Origin: Paenibacillus sp. FSL H8-0537
GTDB lineage: Bacteria > Bacillota > Bacilli > Paenibacillales > Paenibacillaceae
DNA length: 64,000 bases
NCBI RefSeq assembly: GCF_038051995.1
Contig: NZ_CP150290.1
Location: 1,103,501-1,167,500, forward strand
Direction of reading: 5' to 3'
The stretch's first letter is position 1. Every line of letters begins with the position of its first letter. Both the position numbers and the translations under genes were made by a program. Below the pieces are notes generated by a model. It was given only the letters and a program-made list of their open reading frames with translations, made no database searches and was not told the origin of the DNA. Below, in pieces: positions 35,815 to 47,032 of the stretch.

Positions 35815-36714
35815 ATGACTGCATCATCTCAAAGCTTGTCTACTGCTGCTCCATATGTAAAAGCGCCCCTTCTATACAAGGGGAAGGTTAGAGAGCTTTA
35901 TGATCTGGGCGAGCATTTTCTCATCGTTGTAACGGATCGCATCTCGGCGTTCGATTATGTGCTTGATCCGGCTGTGCCGGAGAAGGGCAATGTGCTTAAC
36001 CGCCTGTCGGCGTTCTGGTTTGAGCAGACGGCTTCGATCCAGACGAACCACGTCGTGCATACCGATGTGGACAAGCTGGGCGAGCTCATTACCGAGCCTG
36101 AGCTGCTGCGGAACCGAATTATGGTGACTCTTAAAGCAGAGCGTATTGACATTGAATGCGTCGTGCGCGGCTATATCACAGGCGGCGGCTGGAGACAATA
36201 TCAGCAGACGTCTGCGATCAATGGCATTGAGCTGCCGGCAGGCCTGCGCAAAAATGAACGTTTTCCGCAGCCGATCTTTACGCCAGCGGCGAAAAACGAC
36301 GTCGGCCATGATGAGGATATCCCGTTCGAGCGGATGCAGGAGCTGGTTGGCGCTGAGCTTTCCGAAGAGCTGCGCGACCGCAGCATTAAGCTTTATGAGT
36401 TCGCTCACGCTTATTGCGCCGAGCGCGGCATCATTCTCGCCGATTGCAAATTTGAATTTGGCCTGATTGATGGCAAGGTTATTCTCATTGACGAGATTTT
36501 CACGCCGGATTCCTCGCGTTTCTGGGCAGAGGGCAATTTCGCCTATGACATTGAGATCGACAGCATGGACAAGGAGCCGGTGCGCACCTATTTGCTCGGC
36601 TCAGATTGGGACAAAAACAGCAAGCCGGACCCGCTGCCGGAAGCGGTTGTTGCAGAGACGACGAAGCGGTATCAGGATATTTACCGCCGCTTGACCGGTT
36701 CGGAAAGCTACTAG
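35815..36714 (+). CDS. purC: SAICAR synthase PurC
   Basis: A 299-residue enzyme that joins CAIR to aspartate with ATP to form SAICAR. LLYKGKVRELYDLGEHFLIVVTDRISAFD is the N-terminal nucleotide-binding part, and FTPDSSRFW is in the C-terminal signature. The N-terminus is about 17 residues longer than that of Bacillus (MTASSQSLSTAAP), perhaps a natural extension. AAGGAGG precedes. A 159-base gap without features I recognise follows before purS. Confidence 0.95.
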   Translation: MTASSQSLSTAAPYVKAPLLYKGKVRELYDLGEHFLIVVTDRISAFDYVLDPAVPEKGNVLNRLSAFWFEQTASIQTNHVVHTDVDKLGELITEPELLRNRIMVTLKAERIDIECVVRGYITGGGWRQYQQTSAINGIELPAGLRKNERFPQPIFTPAAKNDVGHDEDIPFERMQELVGAELSEELRDRSIKLYEFAHAYCAERGIILADCKFEFGLIDGKVILIDEIFTPDSSRFWAEGNFAYDIEIDSMDKEPVRTYLLGSDWDKNSKPDPLPEAVVAETTKRYQDIYRRLTGSESY

Positions 36715-36873
36715 CTATTTCGTGCACTTAGAGATATAGATCAACGATTCAAGCACAACGATAAAAGCAAAGCGATTTTGCTGGAGGGAGCCTGTGGGGT
36801 GCTCGCCAAAAGCAGAAGAAAAGCGAAGCAGCGTTAACGCTACACTATTATTTTCATTATCAGGAGGCCAACA

Positions 36874-37116
36874 ATGAAAGCAACCGTCTACGTAACAATC
36901 AAGGAAAATGTACTTGATCCACAAGGAACAGCTGTACAAGGAGCTTTGCACTCGATGGGCTTTGCCGAAGTGGAAAAGGTTCGGATCGGCAAATATTTGG
37001 AGCTTGAGCTGGGCGATATTGACCGCAGCGAGGCAGAGAAGCGCATCAAGGAAATGTGCGAGAAGCTGCTTGCGAACACGGTCGTAGAAGATTACCGTTT
37101 TGAGCTGGAGGGATAG
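36874..37116 (+). CDS. purS: FGAM synthase subunit PurS
   Basis: An 80-residue small subunit of the three-part formylglycinamidine ribonucleotide synthase. It bridges PurL and PurQ so that ammonia can pass between them. VTIKENVLDPQGTAVQGAL is the family start and the protein forms a compact alpha/beta dimer. TCAGGAGG lies upstream. The stop is 3 bases before purQ. Confidence 0.95.
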   Translation: MKATVYVTIKENVLDPQGTAVQGALHSMGFAEVEKVRIGKYLELELGDIDRSEAEKRIKEMCEKLLANTVVEDYRFELEG

Positions 37117-37119
37117 GCG

Positions 37120-37815
37120 ATGAAGTTTGCGGTTCTGGTTTTTCCAGGTTCCAACTGTGATATTGATTGTTACAAGGCGGTAGAGGAAGCGATTGGCCAA
37201 AAGGTAGAGTATGTATGGCATACATCGACGGATCTTTCCGGTTATGACGCGATTTTGGTGCCAGGAGGCTTCTCCTATGGCGATTACCTGCGCTGCGGCG
37301 CGATTTCCCGTTTCGCTCCTGTTATGAATGAAGTGAAGAAAGCAGCGGAGGAAGGCAAGTTCATCCTCGGCATTTGCAACGGGTTCCAAATTCTTACGGA
37401 AGCGGGCCTGCTGCCAGGCGCTTTGATTCGCAACAGCGGCCTCAAATTCCGCTGCCATCAGACGCCGCTGGAGGTCGTGAACAACGGCAATCCGTTCACG
37501 AACCAGTATGCGGAAGGCGATATCATCAACATTCCGATCGCCCACGGCGAAGGCAACTACTATTGCGACGACGCGACGCTGGCACAGCTGGAAGCGAACA
37601 AGCAAATTATTTTCCGCTATGCGGGCGACACCAATCCGAACGGATCGGTATCGAACATCGCGGGCGTGAGCAACGAGCGTGGCAACGTAGTCGGCATGAT
37701 GCCGCATCCAGAGCGTGCAATTAACCAATTGTTCGGCTCAGAGGACGGCAAAAAAATGTTTACATCGATTTTGAATGCATGGAGGGAACAGCATGGCGCA
37801 GCAGTTAACAGCTAA
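37120..37815 (+). CDS. purQ: FGAM synthase glutaminase subunit PurQ
   Basis: A 231-residue class I glutamine amidotransferase. It starts [14 protein letters not shown]; the nucleophile Cys is in ILGICNGFQ (about residue 86) and the His/Glu pair is in MMPHPERA near residue 195. It supplies ammonia to PurL. Its 3' end overlaps purL by 23 bases, which couples their translation. Confidence 0.96.
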   Translation: MKFAVLVFPGSNCDIDCYKAVEEAIGQKVEYVWHTSTDLSGYDAILVPGGFSYGDYLRCGAISRFAPVMNEVKKAAEEGKFILGICNGFQILTEAGLLPGALIRNSGLKFRCHQTPLEVVNNGNPFTNQYAEGDIINIPIAHGEGNYYCDDATLAQLEANKQIIFRYAGDTNPNGSVSNIAGVSNERGNVVGMMPHPERAINQLFGSEDGKKMFTSILNAWREQHGAAVNS

Positions 37816-40036
37816 GGAACCGACAGCGGAACAAATCGCGGATCAGCGGATTTATACGCAGTTCGGCGTAACGGATTATGAATATGAGCTGATTTGCGGA
37901 TTTCTTGGCCGCCAGCCAAACTATACGGAGATTGGCGTATTCAGCGTCATGTGGTCGGAGCATTGCTCCTACAAAAACTCCAAGCCGATTTTGAAAAAAT
38001 TCCCGATCACTGGACCTAAAGTTCTAATGGGACCAGGCGAAGGCGCAGGTATCGTAGATATTGGCGACAATCAAGCGGTCGTATTCAAAATCGAATCGCA
38101 TAACCATCCCTCCGCGGTTGAGCCTTACCAAGGCGCAGCTACAGGTGTAGGCGGCATTATCCGCGATATTTTCTCGATGGGCGCACGTCCTGTTGCTTTG
38201 ATGAACAGCTTGCGTTTTGGCCGTCTTGAAAATGATCGCGTTAAATATTTGTTTGAAAATGTCGTTAGCGGCATCGCTGGCTACGGCAACTGTATCGGCA
38301 TCCCGACTGTCGGCGGTGAAGTTATGTTCGACGAGAGCTACGAGGGCAATCCGCTCGTTAACGCGATGTGCGTAGGCCTCATCGACCATGATAAAATCCA
38401 ACGCGGCGTCGCTAAAGGCGTAGGCAACCCGGTATTTTATGTCGGTCCGGCAACTGGCCGCGACGGCATCCACGGCGCAACCTTCGCTTCGGTCGAGCTG
38501 TCTGAGGAATCCGAAGAGAAGCGTACGGCGGTTCAAGTCGGCGATCCATTTATGGAGAAGCTGGTTATGGAAGCGACGCTTGAGCTGATCGATTCCGGCA
38601 TTGTGCTTGGGATTCAGGATATGGGCGCAGCTGGCCTGACTTGCTCCAGCGCCGAGATGGCATCGAAAGCCGGCAACGGTCTTGAGCTATATCTCGATGA
38701 AGTACCGCAGCGCGAAACAGGCATGACGCCTTACGAAATGATGCTGTCTGAATCGCAAGAGCGCATGCTCTTCGTTGTAGAGCCGCAGCATGAAGCGCAG
38801 GCGAAAGAAATTTTCGAGCGTTGGGGCATTATTTGCGCCAAAGTCGGCAAAGTAACGGATGACGGACGTCTCCGCTTGTTCCACCAAGGCGAGCAAGTGG
38901 CCGATATGCCGGTAACAGCACTCGTTGACGAGTGTCCGGTTTATGACAAGCCCTCGCAGGAGCCTGCATATTACAGTGCGAATGCGGCAATCGACACAAC
39001 GGCTTATCCGGAAGTAACGGATTTGACGGCTGCGCTTGAGAAAGTACTCGCTTCGCCAACGGTGGCCAGCAAAGAGTGGGTTTACAATCAGTACGACTAT
39101 ATGGTGCGTACGTCGACAGCGGTACAACCGGGTTCGGACGCAGCAGTCGTTACTATTAACGGTACACGCAAGGCACTCGCGATGACAACGGACTGCAACA
39201 GCCGTTATGTATACCTTGATCCAGAAGTGGGCGGACGCATTGCTGTAGCGGAAGCTGCGCGCAACATCGTTTGTTCCGGCGCAGAGCCGCTGGCCATTAC
39301 GGACAACCTGAACTTCGGCAGCCCAGAGAAGCCGGATGTATTCTGGCAGATCGAGAAATCGGCAGACGGCATGTCCGAGGCTTGCCGCGTACTGGAAACG
39401 CCCGTTATCGGCGGCAACGTCAGCTTGTACAATGAAAATGCAAAAGGTGCGATTTACCCGACGCCGGTTATCGGCATGGTAGGTCTCGTTCATGATATCG
39501 ATCATATTACGACTCAAGGCTTCAAAAACGAAGGCGACGTCATCATTCTCGTCGGCGAAACGAAAGCCGAAATGGGCGGAAGCGAGCTGCAATACGTGCT
39601 GCAAGGCGTGAATGAAGGCCGTCCTCCGGTTATTGATCTAGCTGTTGAGAAAAAGATGCTTGGCGCTGTGCTGAGCGCGATTCAAAGCGGCCTGGTCGCT
39701 TCGGCGCATGACTTGTCCGAAGGCGGTATTGCGGTTGCACTGGCAGAATCCTGCATAAGCGGCAAGCTTGGTGCAGAAGTTAATGTAAATACAGAGCTGC
39801 GCGCCGATCATGCATTGTTCAGCGAGTCGCAATCGCGTATTTTGCTATCAGCGAAGCCGGAGCAAGCAGCAGCGCTGCAAGCATTGCTGGCTGAGCAAGG
39901 CGTTGCCCATGCGGCAATTGGTTCGGTTAAAGGAGCTGCTCTTTCGATCAGCATCAATGGCAAATCCGGCATTCAGGCGCCGGTACAACAACTGGAGAAG
40001 GTCTGGAAGGATGCGATTCCATGTCTGATGAAATAA
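37793..40036 (+). CDS. purL: FGAM synthase large subunit PurL
   Basis: The short PurL form of Gram-positives, 747 residues, that needs PurS and PurQ. It converts FGAR to FGAM with [17 protein letters not shown] near 45, and [23 protein letters not shown] near 95, hold the substrate site. [11 protein letters not shown] and ISLYNE-type turns follow. The ATG at 37793 has TGGAGG 9 bases before and is preferred over 37775. The end overlaps purF by 16 bases. Confidence 0.96.
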   Translation: MAQQLTAKEPTAEQIADQRIYTQFGVTDYEYELICGFLGRQPNYTEIGVFSVMWSEHCSYKNSKPILKKFPITGPKVLMGPGEGAGIVDIGDNQAVVFKIESHNHPSAVEPYQGAATGVGGIIRDIFSMGARPVALMNSLRFGRLENDRVKYLFENVVSGIAGYGNCIGIPTVGGEVMFDESYEGNPLVNAMCVGLIDHDKIQRGVAKGVGNPVFYVGPATGRDGIHGATFASVELSEESEEKRTAVQVGDPFMEKLVMEATLELIDSGIVLGIQDMGAAGLTCSSAEMASKAGNGLELYLDEVPQRETGMTPYEMMLSESQERMLFVVEPQHEAQAKEIFERWGIICAKVGKVTDDGRLRLFHQGEQVADMPVTALVDECPVYDKPSQEPAYYSANAAIDTTAYPEVTDLTAALEKVLASPTVASKEWVYNQYDYMVRTSTAVQPGSDAAVVTINGTRKALAMTTDCNSRYVYLDPEVGGRIAVAEAARNIVCSGAEPLAITDNLNFGSPEKPDVFWQIEKSADGMSEACRVLETPVIGGNVSLYNENAKGAIYPTPVIGMVGLVHDIDHITTQGFKNEGDVIILVGETKAEMGGSELQYVLQGVNEGRPPVIDLAVEKKMLGAVLSAIQSGLVASAHDLSEGGIAVALAESCISGKLGAEVNVNTELRADHALFSESQSRILLSAKPEQAAALQALLAEQGVAHAAIGSVKGAALSISINGKSGIQAPVQQLEKVWKDAIPCLMK

Positions 40037-41499
40037 AGCAGCCTAAGCTTTGGTCAGGCGATTATTATAATCAAGGCGGCGGTCGGGAGGATTTCTTCGA
40101 CAAGCTGCGCGAGGAATGCGGCGTGTTCGGCGTCTTCAATCATGCAGACGCAGCATCGCTTTCCTACTATGGCCTTCATGCGTTGCAGCATCGCGGCGAG
40201 GAATCTGCGGGCATTTGCACCGTCGACACGACGGACCGCAATCGTTTCAGCTATCACCGCGGCATGGGACTCGTCAAGGAAGTTTTCGACAAGGAGCGCC
40301 TAGCGGGGCTCCCTGGCGATCGCTCTATCGGGCATGTGCGCTATTCGACAGCAGGAGAGAGCAAGCTGGCAAATGCGCAGCCGCTGATCTTCCGCTATCG
40401 GGATGGCGATCTTGCGGTAGCGACGAACGGCAATATCGTAAATGCGCCGGAAATCCGCAAGGAGCTGGAGAACCTGGGCTCTATTTTCCAGACGACGAGC
40501 GATACCGAGGTTATTGCGCATTTGATCGCCCGTTCGCCGAAGGATTTTGTGACGGCAGCGAAAGAAGCGCTTCAGCGTATCGTTGGAGGCTTCGCTTTCC
40601 TGATTATGACAAACGACAAGCTGCTGGTCGCTTCCGATCCGAACGGACTTCGTCCGCTCGTGGTGGGCCGCATCGGCGAGGGCTATGTTTTTTCTTCCGA
40701 GTCGTGCGCGTTTGAATCGATTGGTGCCCAGTATTTGCGTGACGTTCAGCCGGGCGAGCTGCTTATTTTCGATCAGGATGGCATGAAAGAGGATCGTTAT
40801 GCGGAAGTAACGCGCCGGGCGACCTGCGCGATGGAATACATTTATTTTGCCCGTCCCGACAGTGACATTCATGAGATCAACATTCATTCCGCGCGCAAGC
40901 GGATGGGCAAGCAGCTCGCGATGGAATCGTTCGTCGATGCTGATATCGTAACGGGTGTGCCGGACTCCAGTATATCCGCGGCAATCGGTTACGCGGAGCA
41001 GACGGGTATTCCGTATGAGCTTGGACTTATCAAAAATAAATACACCGGCCGTACGTTCATCCAGCCTTCGCAGGAGCTGCGTGAGCAGGGCGTAAAGATG
41101 AAGCTGTCCGCCGTGCGCAAAGTCGTAGAAGGCAAACGCGTCGTCATGATTGACGACTCGATCGTTCGCGGCACAACGTCGCGCCGGATCGTCAATATGC
41201 TGCGTGAAGCGGGAGCAACGGAAGTGCATGTGCGGATTACATCGCCGCCTTTCAAAAACCCTTGCTACTACGGCATTGATACGCCGAGCCGCGATGAGCT
41301 TATTGCATCTTCCCGCACGGTGCAGGAAATTTGCGAGCTGATTAATGCGGATTCGCTGACCTTCCTTAGCGACAGCGGCTTTATTGATTCGGTTGGCGGC
41401 AATGACGGCGCTTATAACCGGGGCATGTGCCTCGGCTGCTTTGATAATGATTACCCGACGCCTGTTGATGAGGAATCGGACAAAAGCTGCAGCTGCTAG
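40021..41499 (+). CDS. purF: Amidophosphoribosyltransferase PurF
   Basis: First committed step of purine synthesis: PRPP plus glutamine gives phosphoribosylamine. The N-terminal nucleophile is Cys33 in EECGVFGVF, after a propeptide of 32 residues, longer than the 11 in Bacillus subtilis. [18 protein letters not shown] is the PRPP site. The four [4Fe-4S] cysteines are visible: [18 protein letters not shown] and MCLGCFDND. The start overlaps purL. Feedback control by nucleotides is typical for the family. Confidence 0.97.
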   Translation: MSDEIKQPKLWSGDYYNQGGGREDFFDKLREECGVFGVFNHADAASLSYYGLHALQHRGEESAGICTVDTTDRNRFSYHRGMGLVKEVFDKERLAGLPGDRSIGHVRYSTAGESKLANAQPLIFRYRDGDLAVATNGNIVNAPEIRKELENLGSIFQTTSDTEVIAHLIARSPKDFVTAAKEALQRIVGGFAFLIMTNDKLLVASDPNGLRPLVVGRIGEGYVFSSESCAFESIGAQYLRDVQPGELLIFDQDGMKEDRYAEVTRRATCAMEYIYFARPDSDIHEINIHSARKRMGKQLAMESFVDADIVTGVPDSSISAAIGYAEQTGIPYELGLIKNKYTGRTFIQPSQELREQGVKMKLSAVRKVVEGKRVVMIDDSIVRGTTSRRIVNMLREAGATEVHVRITSPPFKNPCYYGIDTPSRDELIASSRTVQEICELINADSLTFLSDSGFIDSVGGNDGAYNRGMCLGCFDNDYPTPVDEESDKSCSC

Positions 41500-41570
41500 A
41501 CTTTAGCAGTCTGGCTGCAGCATGAAGCTGTAATAGTGCAAGTTAGAAATAATAGTGCTGCCTGCCATTT

Positions 41571-41591
41571 GCGCGCCTGATTCAGGCGCGC
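41571..41591 (+). promoter_or_regulatory. Perfect GC-rich hairpin between purF and purM
   Basis: GCGCGCCTGA and its exact complement TCAGGCGCGC are separated by one T. Real folding would give about 8 pairs with a small loop. There is no T-run, so it is not an intrinsic terminator. It may protect or process the mRNA, or slow reading into purM, 35 bases on. Confidence 0.7.
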
Positions 41592-41625
41592 CAGCTTGGC
41601 GGCTACGATAAAGGGGTTGAACGAT

Positions 41626-42669
41626 GTGGCAGAAGCGTATAAAAAAGCTGGCGTCGATATAGCGGCTGGCAACGAAGCGGTCGAAAGAATGAAGAAGCAT
41701 GTCAAGAAAACGTTCCGTCCTGAGGTACTGACAGATCTTGGCGGCTTTGGCGGCCTGTTCGGCCTAAACAAGGATAAATATGATGAGCCGGTGCTCGTAT
41801 CGGGTACAGACGGCGTTGGCACGAAGCTGAAGCTGGCTTTTGCAATGGATAAGCATGACACGATCGGTATCGATGCGGTTGCCATGTGTGTCAATGACAT
41901 CATTGTACAAGGCGCTGAGCCTTTGTTCTTCCTCGATTACCTCGCTTGCGGCAAAGTCGTGCCTGAGAAAATCGAAGCGGTCGTTAAAGGCATCGCAGAC
42001 GGCTGCGTTCAAGCTGGCTGTGCACTGATTGGCGGCGAGACAGCGGAAATGCCAGGTATGTACCAAGGCGACGAATACGATATCGCGGGCTTTACGGTCG
42101 GCGTTGTCGATAAGAAAAAAATCATCGATGGCACGACCATTGCGCCCGGAGACGCAGTAATTGGACTTGCGTCAAGCGGCATTCACAGCAATGGCTATTC
42201 GCTCGTTCGCAGATTGCTTCTGGAAGAGAGCGGCTATGCGCTGGATCAGGAGCTGGCAGAGCTTGATGGCGCGAAGCTTGGCGATGTATTGATCGAGCCA
42301 ACGCGTATTTATGTGAAATCAGCGCTTAAGCTGATTGAGCAAGTGAAGGTGAAAGGCATGGCGCATATTACAGGCGGCGGCTTCATTGAGAACATTCCGC
42401 GCGTATTGCCGGAAGGCGTGAACGTGAATGTGGAATACGGCTCTTGGCCGATCCACAACATTTTTGGCCTCATGCAGGAAAAAGGTTCGATTACGAATCG
42501 TGATATGTTCACGACGTTTAATATGGGTATTGGCCTCGTAGTCGTTGTACCGGCTGATGAAGCGGAAGAAGCGCTTCGCGTAGCAAGTGGGCTTGGCGAG
42601 AAAGCTTACCGCATTGGAACAGTAACGGAAGGCAGCCGCATCGTCACGTTTACAGGAGCGACGGTGTAA
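41626..42669 (+). CDS. purM: AIR synthase PurM
   Basis: Cyclises FGAM to aminoimidazole ribonucleotide using ATP; 347 residues. The true start is GTG 41626 ([19 protein letters not shown] after initiation), because Bacillus PurM starts in this way and AAGGGG lies 9 bases upstream. The TTG at 41596 gives an odd extension. [26 protein letters not shown] and [11 protein letters not shown] are family motifs. The TAA stop shares its last A with the purN ATG. Confidence 0.95.
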   Translation: MAEAYKKAGVDIAAGNEAVERMKKHVKKTFRPEVLTDLGGFGGLFGLNKDKYDEPVLVSGTDGVGTKLKLAFAMDKHDTIGIDAVAMCVNDIIVQGAEPLFFLDYLACGKVVPEKIEAVVKGIADGCVQAGCALIGGETAEMPGMYQGDEYDIAGFTVGVVDKKKIIDGTTIAPGDAVIGLASSGIHSNGYSLVRRLLLEESGYALDQELAELDGAKLGDVLIEPTRIYVKSALKLIEQVKVKGMAHITGGGFIENIPRVLPEGVNVNVEYGSWPIHNIFGLMQEKGSITNRDMFTTFNMGIGLVVVVPADEAEEALRVASGLGEKAYRIGTVTEGSRIVTFTGATV

Positions 42670-43295
42670 TGGCAGCGAAGCGTATAGCCGTATTTGCATC
42701 AGGTCAAGGCACCAATTTTCAAGCCTTGGCCGATGCGGCATGGCAGGGGGAGCTCGATGCAACTATCGAGCTTCTTGTTTGTGATAAGCCGTCTGCTCCG
42801 GTTATCGAGCGGGCGCGCAAGGCTGGCGTAGAAACGTTTATTTTTAAACCGAAGGACTATCCGTCCCGCGAAGCGCATGACAGCGTTATTTTGGCGGAGC
42901 TTGAGCGCCGCGGCATTGAGCTGATTGTGCTGGCAGGCTATATGCGCATCATTACGCCGGTGCTGGTGGAGCCTTTCTATGGTCGAATGATCAATATCCA
43001 TCCTTCACTGCTGCCAGCGTTTCCCGGCATAAATGCGATTCGCCAGGCACTTGATTACGGCGTGAAGCTGACGGGTGTCACCGTGCATTATGTGGACGGC
43101 GGTCTCGACAGCGGCCCGATTATTGCCCAGCAGGCGGTCGGGGTTGCAGACGGCGAGACGGAGGATGAGCTTGCGGTACGCATCCAAGCGGCGGAGCAGC
43201 TGCTGCTTCCGCAGGTCGTGCGGCAAATTGCTGGTGGACGGGTACAGCTGGACGGACGCTTGGTGCAGATTGATGTGAGCAAGCAAGCTGAATGA
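42669..43295 (+). CDS. purN: GAR transformylase PurN
   Basis: Folate-dependent glycinamide ribonucleotide formyltransferase, 208 residues. AVFASGQGTNFQAL is the phosphate-binding start, and the signature runs INIHPSLLPAFPG (catalytic Asn, His) with HYVDGGLDSGPII carrying the catalytic Asp. The start overlaps the purM stop as TAATG. Confidence 0.96.
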   Translation: MAAKRIAVFASGQGTNFQALADAAWQGELDATIELLVCDKPSAPVIERARKAGVETFIFKPKDYPSREAHDSVILAELERRGIELIVLAGYMRIITPVLVEPFYGRMINIHPSLLPAFPGINAIRQALDYGVKLTGVTVHYVDGGLDSGPIIAQQAVGVADGETEDELAVRIQAAEQLLLPQVVRQIAGGRVQLDGRLVQIDVSKQAE

Positions 43296-43364
43296 TTGGG
43301 CATTCATAACGATAAAGCGGTTAGAGCGTAACAGGGTTAAGACAAATAAGGAGGGCTTTGTGGA

Positions 43365-44915
43365 ATGGCTATTCGTAGAGCATTAATCAGCGTATCCGAT
43401 AAGACGGGTATTGTGGAGTTTTCGCGTGAGCTGGCAAGCCAAGGCGTGGAAATTATTTCGACAGGCGGAACATTCAGCTTATTGGAAAAAGAGGGCATTC
43501 CGGTTATCGGCATTTCCGATGTAACGGGCTTCCCGGAAATTTTGGATGGACGCGTCAAAACGCTGCACCCTGCTGTACATAGCGGCCTGCTCGCTGTGCG
43601 CGACGATGCAGAGCACCAGAAGGTGATGGAAGAGCTGGGCCTCAGCTACATCGACCTCGTTGTCGTAAATCTGTATCCGTTCAAGCAGACGATTGCTAAG
43701 CCGGATGTGGAATACGCAGATGCGATTGAAAACATCGATATCGGCGGTCCAACGATGCTGCGCTCTGCTGCGAAGAACCATGCATTCGTTACGGTTGTCG
43801 TAGACGCTGCGGATTACGCGGCTGTGCTGGAGGAAGTAAAAGCGGGCGGCGACACGACGCTTGAAACACGCAAGCGCTTGACGGCGAAAGTATTCCGTCA
43901 TACAGCAGCTTACGATACGCTGATTGCTGAATATTTGTCCAAGCAGACAGGCGAAGAGCTTCCAGAAAGCTACACCGTTACTTATGAAAAAGTACAGGAT
44001 CTCCGCTATGGCGAGAACCCGCATCAGAAGGCTGCTTTCTACAGCAAGCCGCTTGCTTCGACAGGCAACATTACGACAGCTGAGCAATTGCACGGCAAAG
44101 AGCTGTCCTACAATAACATTAATGATGCAAACGCAGCGCTTGCGATTGTTAAGGAATTTGATGAGCCAGCGGTTGTTGCCGTTAAGCATATGAATCCTTG
44201 CGGCGTAGGCACGGGCGCTGACATTCATGAAGCGTATCAAAAAGCGTATGCGGCTGATCCGACCTCGATCTTTGGCGGCATCGTTGCGGCGAACCGCGTA
44301 ATCGGCGCAGACACAGCTGAGCTGCTGGGCCAAATTTTCCTTGAAATTATTATTGCGCCGGACTTTACGCCGGAAGCGCTGGATATTTTGACGAAAAAGA
44401 AAAACATTCGCCTCATGAAGCTCGGCGAGCTTTCCGTTGCTGCGGCTGACCGCAAGCCTGAGCTGCTCGTGACGACGGTTGACGGCGGCATGCTCGTACA
44501 GGAAAGCGATGTTCGCAGCCTGACGGAAGCAGACCTGCAATTCGTAACTGACCGCAAGCCGACTGAGGAAGAGCTGAAGCAATTGCTGTTTGGCTGGAAA
44601 GTCGTGAAGCATGTGAAATCGAATGCGATTTTGCTGGCGAAAAATAATATGACGATTGGCGTAGGCGCAGGCCAAATGAACCGTGTAGGCGCTGCTCGCA
44701 TCGCAATCGAGCAGGCTGGTGCGCAGTCCGCTGGCGCTGTACTGGCGTCGGATGCCTTTTTCCCAATGGGCGATACGGTTGAGCTGGCAGCTAAAGCTGG
44801 CATTACGGCGATTATCCAAACGGGCGGCTCCATTAAGGATGCCGAATCGATTGCCGCAGCAAATGCCAACAACATTGCCATGGTACTGACTGGCGTTCGT
44901 CATTTCAAGCATTAA
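43365..44915 (+). CDS. purH: Bifunctional AICAR transformylase/IMP cyclohydrolase PurH
   Basis: Last two steps to IMP, 516 residues. The N-terminal cyclohydrolase domain starts with [14 protein letters not shown] and has [10 protein letters not shown]. The C-terminal transformylase domain holds [12 protein letters not shown] and [24 protein letters not shown]. Length is normal for the family. A 70-base gap separates it from purN; AGGAGGG stands before the ATG. No internal terminator is seen. Confidence 0.97.
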   Translation: MAIRRALISVSDKTGIVEFSRELASQGVEIISTGGTFSLLEKEGIPVIGISDVTGFPEILDGRVKTLHPAVHSGLLAVRDDAEHQKVMEELGLSYIDLVVVNLYPFKQTIAKPDVEYADAIENIDIGGPTMLRSAAKNHAFVTVVVDAADYAAVLEEVKAGGDTTLETRKRLTAKVFRHTAAYDTLIAEYLSKQTGEELPESYTVTYEKVQDLRYGENPHQKAAFYSKPLASTGNITTAEQLHGKELSYNNINDANAALAIVKEFDEPAVVAVKHMNPCGVGTGADIHEAYQKAYAADPTSIFGGIVAANRVIGADTAELLGQIFLEIIIAPDFTPEALDILTKKKNIRLMKLGELSVAAADRKPELLVTTVDGGMLVQESDVRSLTEADLQFVTDRKPTEEELKQLLFGWKVVKHVKSNAILLAKNNMTIGVGAGQMNRVGAARIAIEQAGAQSAGAVLASDAFFPMGDTVELAAKAGITAIIQTGGSIKDAESIAAANANNIAMVLTGVRHFKH

Positions 44916-44930
44916 GAGGGAGCTGACAAG

Positions 44931-46196
44931 ATGCGAATTTTAGTAGTAGGCGGCGGTGGCCGCGAGCATGCGATCGTATGGGCGCTGAAAAAAAGCGAGA
45001 AGGTCCGCAGCATCTATTGTGCGCCGGGCAATGCAGGCATCGCGCAGCTGGCAGAATGCGTGCCGCTGGCTGTCAATCAATTTGACGAGCTGGTAGAGTT
45101 CGCTAAAGATGCGGCTATCGATCTCGTATTTATCGGCCCAGATGATCCGCTGGCGGACGGCATCGTTGATGCGTTCGAAGCACATCAAATTCCGGTATAC
45201 GGTCCGAATAAAGCGGCAGCGGAAATTGAAGGCAGCAAAATTTTTATGAAAAATTTGCTCAAGAAATACAATATTCCGACGGCTAAATATGAGACGTTTA
45301 CCGAATATGAGGCGGCTTCCGCTTATTTGCAGGCACAGCAGACGCCTATCGTCATTAAAGCGGATGGACTTGCGGCAGGCAAGGGTGTAACCGTGGCCTT
45401 TACGATGGAAGAAGCACAGCAGGCGCTGAAAGAAGCGATGCTGGATAAAGTGTTTGGCGATGCGGGCAACCAAATCGTAATTGAGGAGTTTTTGGAAGGA
45501 CAGGAAATGTCCATCCTTGCGTTCGTAGATGGCGAGACGGTGCGGGCCATGGTGCCGGCACAGGATCACAAGCCGATTTTCGACGGCGATAAAGGTCCGA
45601 ATACGGGCGGTATGGGCACGTATACGCCGCTGCCGCATATTGATCAGGCGATTATCGACGAGTCGATTGCGAACATCATTATTCCAACGGCAAAAGCGAT
45701 GGTTAGCGAAGGCCGCCCGTTCCGCGGCGTATTGTTCGCAGGTCTGATGATTACGAAGGATGGCCCGAAAACGATTGAGTTCAATGCGCGTATGGGCGAT
45801 CCGGAAACACAGGTTGTGCTTCCGCGTCTGGAAACCGATCTTGTCGACATCGTATTGGCCTCGCTGAACGGCAGGCTGGAGCAGCTTGATATTACTTGGA
45901 GTGATGAGGCAGCGGTCTGCGTCATTATGGCTTCCGAGGGTTATCCGGCCTCGTATCCGAAGGGCCGCGTCATTGAAGGGCTGGCGAAAGCCGAAGCGCA
46001 AGGCGCGCTTGTGTTCCATGCGGGAACAGCTGAGAAGGACGGCCAGTTCGTAACAAGTGGCGGACGTGTGCTAGGTGTTGTCGGCCGCGGCCGTGACATC
46101 GCGCAGGCACGTGCTCGTGCTTATGATGCGGTAGGCGTTATCCATTTCGATGGTATGCAGAGCCGTTCGGATATTGCGGCGAAAGCACTGGTGTAA
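44931..46196 (+). CDS. purD: Phosphoribosylamine-glycine ligase PurD
   Basis: ATP-grasp enzyme making GAR from phosphoribosylamine and glycine, 421 residues. The start RILVVGGGGREHAIVWAL, the ATP-grasp loop IKADGLAAGKGVTVA, and PNTGGMGTYTP with EFNARMGDPE (metal ligands) are present. It is the last gene of the purine operon, followed by two hairpins. The DNA just after its stop also resembles DNA at 46866, where part of a tandem duplication begins. Confidence 0.97.
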   Translation: MRILVVGGGGREHAIVWALKKSEKVRSIYCAPGNAGIAQLAECVPLAVNQFDELVEFAKDAAIDLVFIGPDDPLADGIVDAFEAHQIPVYGPNKAAAEIEGSKIFMKNLLKKYNIPTAKYETFTEYEAASAYLQAQQTPIVIKADGLAAGKGVTVAFTMEEAQQALKEAMLDKVFGDAGNQIVIEEFLEGQEMSILAFVDGETVRAMVPAQDHKPIFDGDKGPNTGGMGTYTPLPHIDQAIIDESIANIIIPTAKAMVSEGRPFRGVLFAGLMITKDGPKTIEFNARMGDPETQVVLPRLETDLVDIVLASLNGRLEQLDITWSDEAAVCVIMASEGYPASYPKGRVIEGLAKAEAQGALVFHAGTAEKDGQFVTSGGRVLGVVGRGRDIAQARARAYDAVGVIHFDGMQSRSDIAAKALV

Positions 46197-46248
46197 GAAG
46201 TATCTTTTAGCTAGAAAGCGATCTTTATTTGATCAGAGTATGAAAAAA

Positions 46249-46290
46249 ACAGGTATGATTTCTCTTTAATAGCGAGAGATCATACCTGTT
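46249..46290 (+). terminator. Hairpin after purD (first of a duplicated pair)
   Basis: AACAGGTATGATTTCTC pairs with GAGAGATCATACCTGTT with one mismatch. It is preceded by AAAAAA, so it can also act as a terminator for the minus strand. A diverged copy lies at 46925-46958. Confidence 0.65.
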
Positions 46291-46310
46291 AGTCTATCAA
46301 ATGTATTGAT

Positions 46311-46350
46311 AAACGCAGTAAAGCCGCCAATGTGCGGCTTTACTGCGTTT
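46311..46350. terminator. Bidirectional terminator between purD and the minus-strand gene
   Basis: A perfect 17-base-pair stem (AAACGCAGTAAAGCCGC and its complement) with a CAATGT loop. The GTTT ending on both strands is only a short T-run, but the strong stem between convergent genes fits a shared terminator. Confidence 0.75.
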
Positions 46351-46357
46351 ATTAACA

Positions 46358-46816
46358 TCATGACTTTACTTCTATAATGAGAGCTTTAGAAGTTCCTTTT
46401 AGTACACGAATCGTGCTGCTTGGTGTAAGTTCGATTATGCCAAAGGGTTTATAGGTGAAAGCACTGAAATCATAAATGTAATCATATACAAACTTACCTT
46501 GATTAACGAAAACAATTCTGCGTCTATGATCCGTTTCTAACCTATCTAAGTGAGTGGTGACCCCGACAATTTCATCTATTGCTTGCCCATTGTAGAAAGG
46601 ATTATCAAGTACATAAGCCTTATCCCAAACAAACGGAGTCAACTCAGTGAATGGGACAGAGCGATTGTCTTCCTTCAACTTCATCATATTCTGATTAATA
46701 ATATGAGTATTTTCAGGGAGTCTTTCATACGTAATAAGGAAGAACACTAAAACTGCTATAACCGCTATAGCGATTAGACCAACTGCTATCCATCTACTTT
46801 TTATGTTATTTTTCAT
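46358..46816 (-). CDS. Membrane-anchored protein, duplicate 1
   Basis: A 152-residue protein with a basic N-terminus, one membrane helix (about residues 9-29) and an exported or cytoplasmic domain. The exported part contains LPENTHIINQNMMKL, PFVWDKAYVLD and RRRIVFVNQGKFVYDY. GGAGGAG precedes the ATG at 46816 on the minus strand. It is about 60 percent identical by eye to the next minus-strand gene, and both carry the same intergenic hairpin, so a tandem duplication is clear. No family or function is recognised. Confidence 0.8.
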   Translation of the reverse strand: MKNNIKSRWIAVGLIAIAVIAVLVFFLITYERLPENTHIINQNMMKLKEDNRSVPFTELTPFVWDKAYVLDNPFYNGQAIDEIVGVTTHLDRLETDHRRRIVFVNQGKFVYDYIYDFSAFTYKPFGIIELTPSSTIRVLKGTSKALIIEVKS

Positions 46817-46924
46817 ATGCTCCTCCTATTTGCTAAGTCTGTGTTTGAGACAGCTAAGGTACCTGTGTAAGAGGCATCGCTTTACTTTAAAGTGATCTTT
46901 ATACTCTTTAAGCATACCAAAACA

Positions 46925-46958
46925 GGTATGATTCCTTTTGAAAGCGAGGAATCATACC
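46925..46958. terminator. Duplicated hairpin between the two minus-strand paralogues
   Basis: GGTATGATTCCT pairs with AGGAATCATACC around a 10-base loop. The arm bases match the hairpin after purD, showing that the intergenic DNA was duplicated with the gene. It would end transcripts of the minus-strand gene at 47033. Confidence 0.65.
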
Positions 46959-47032
46959 GTCAGTCAGTCTATCATCTATTTTTTAATGCTGGAAGCCATC
47001 TATAGACGACTTTGTTAATCAACATGGTGGCT

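Noticed and set aside
43479..44912. Minus-strand open frame of 477 codons opposite purH
   Set aside because: PurH motifs are complete on the plus strand, so this is a shadow of its codon bias.
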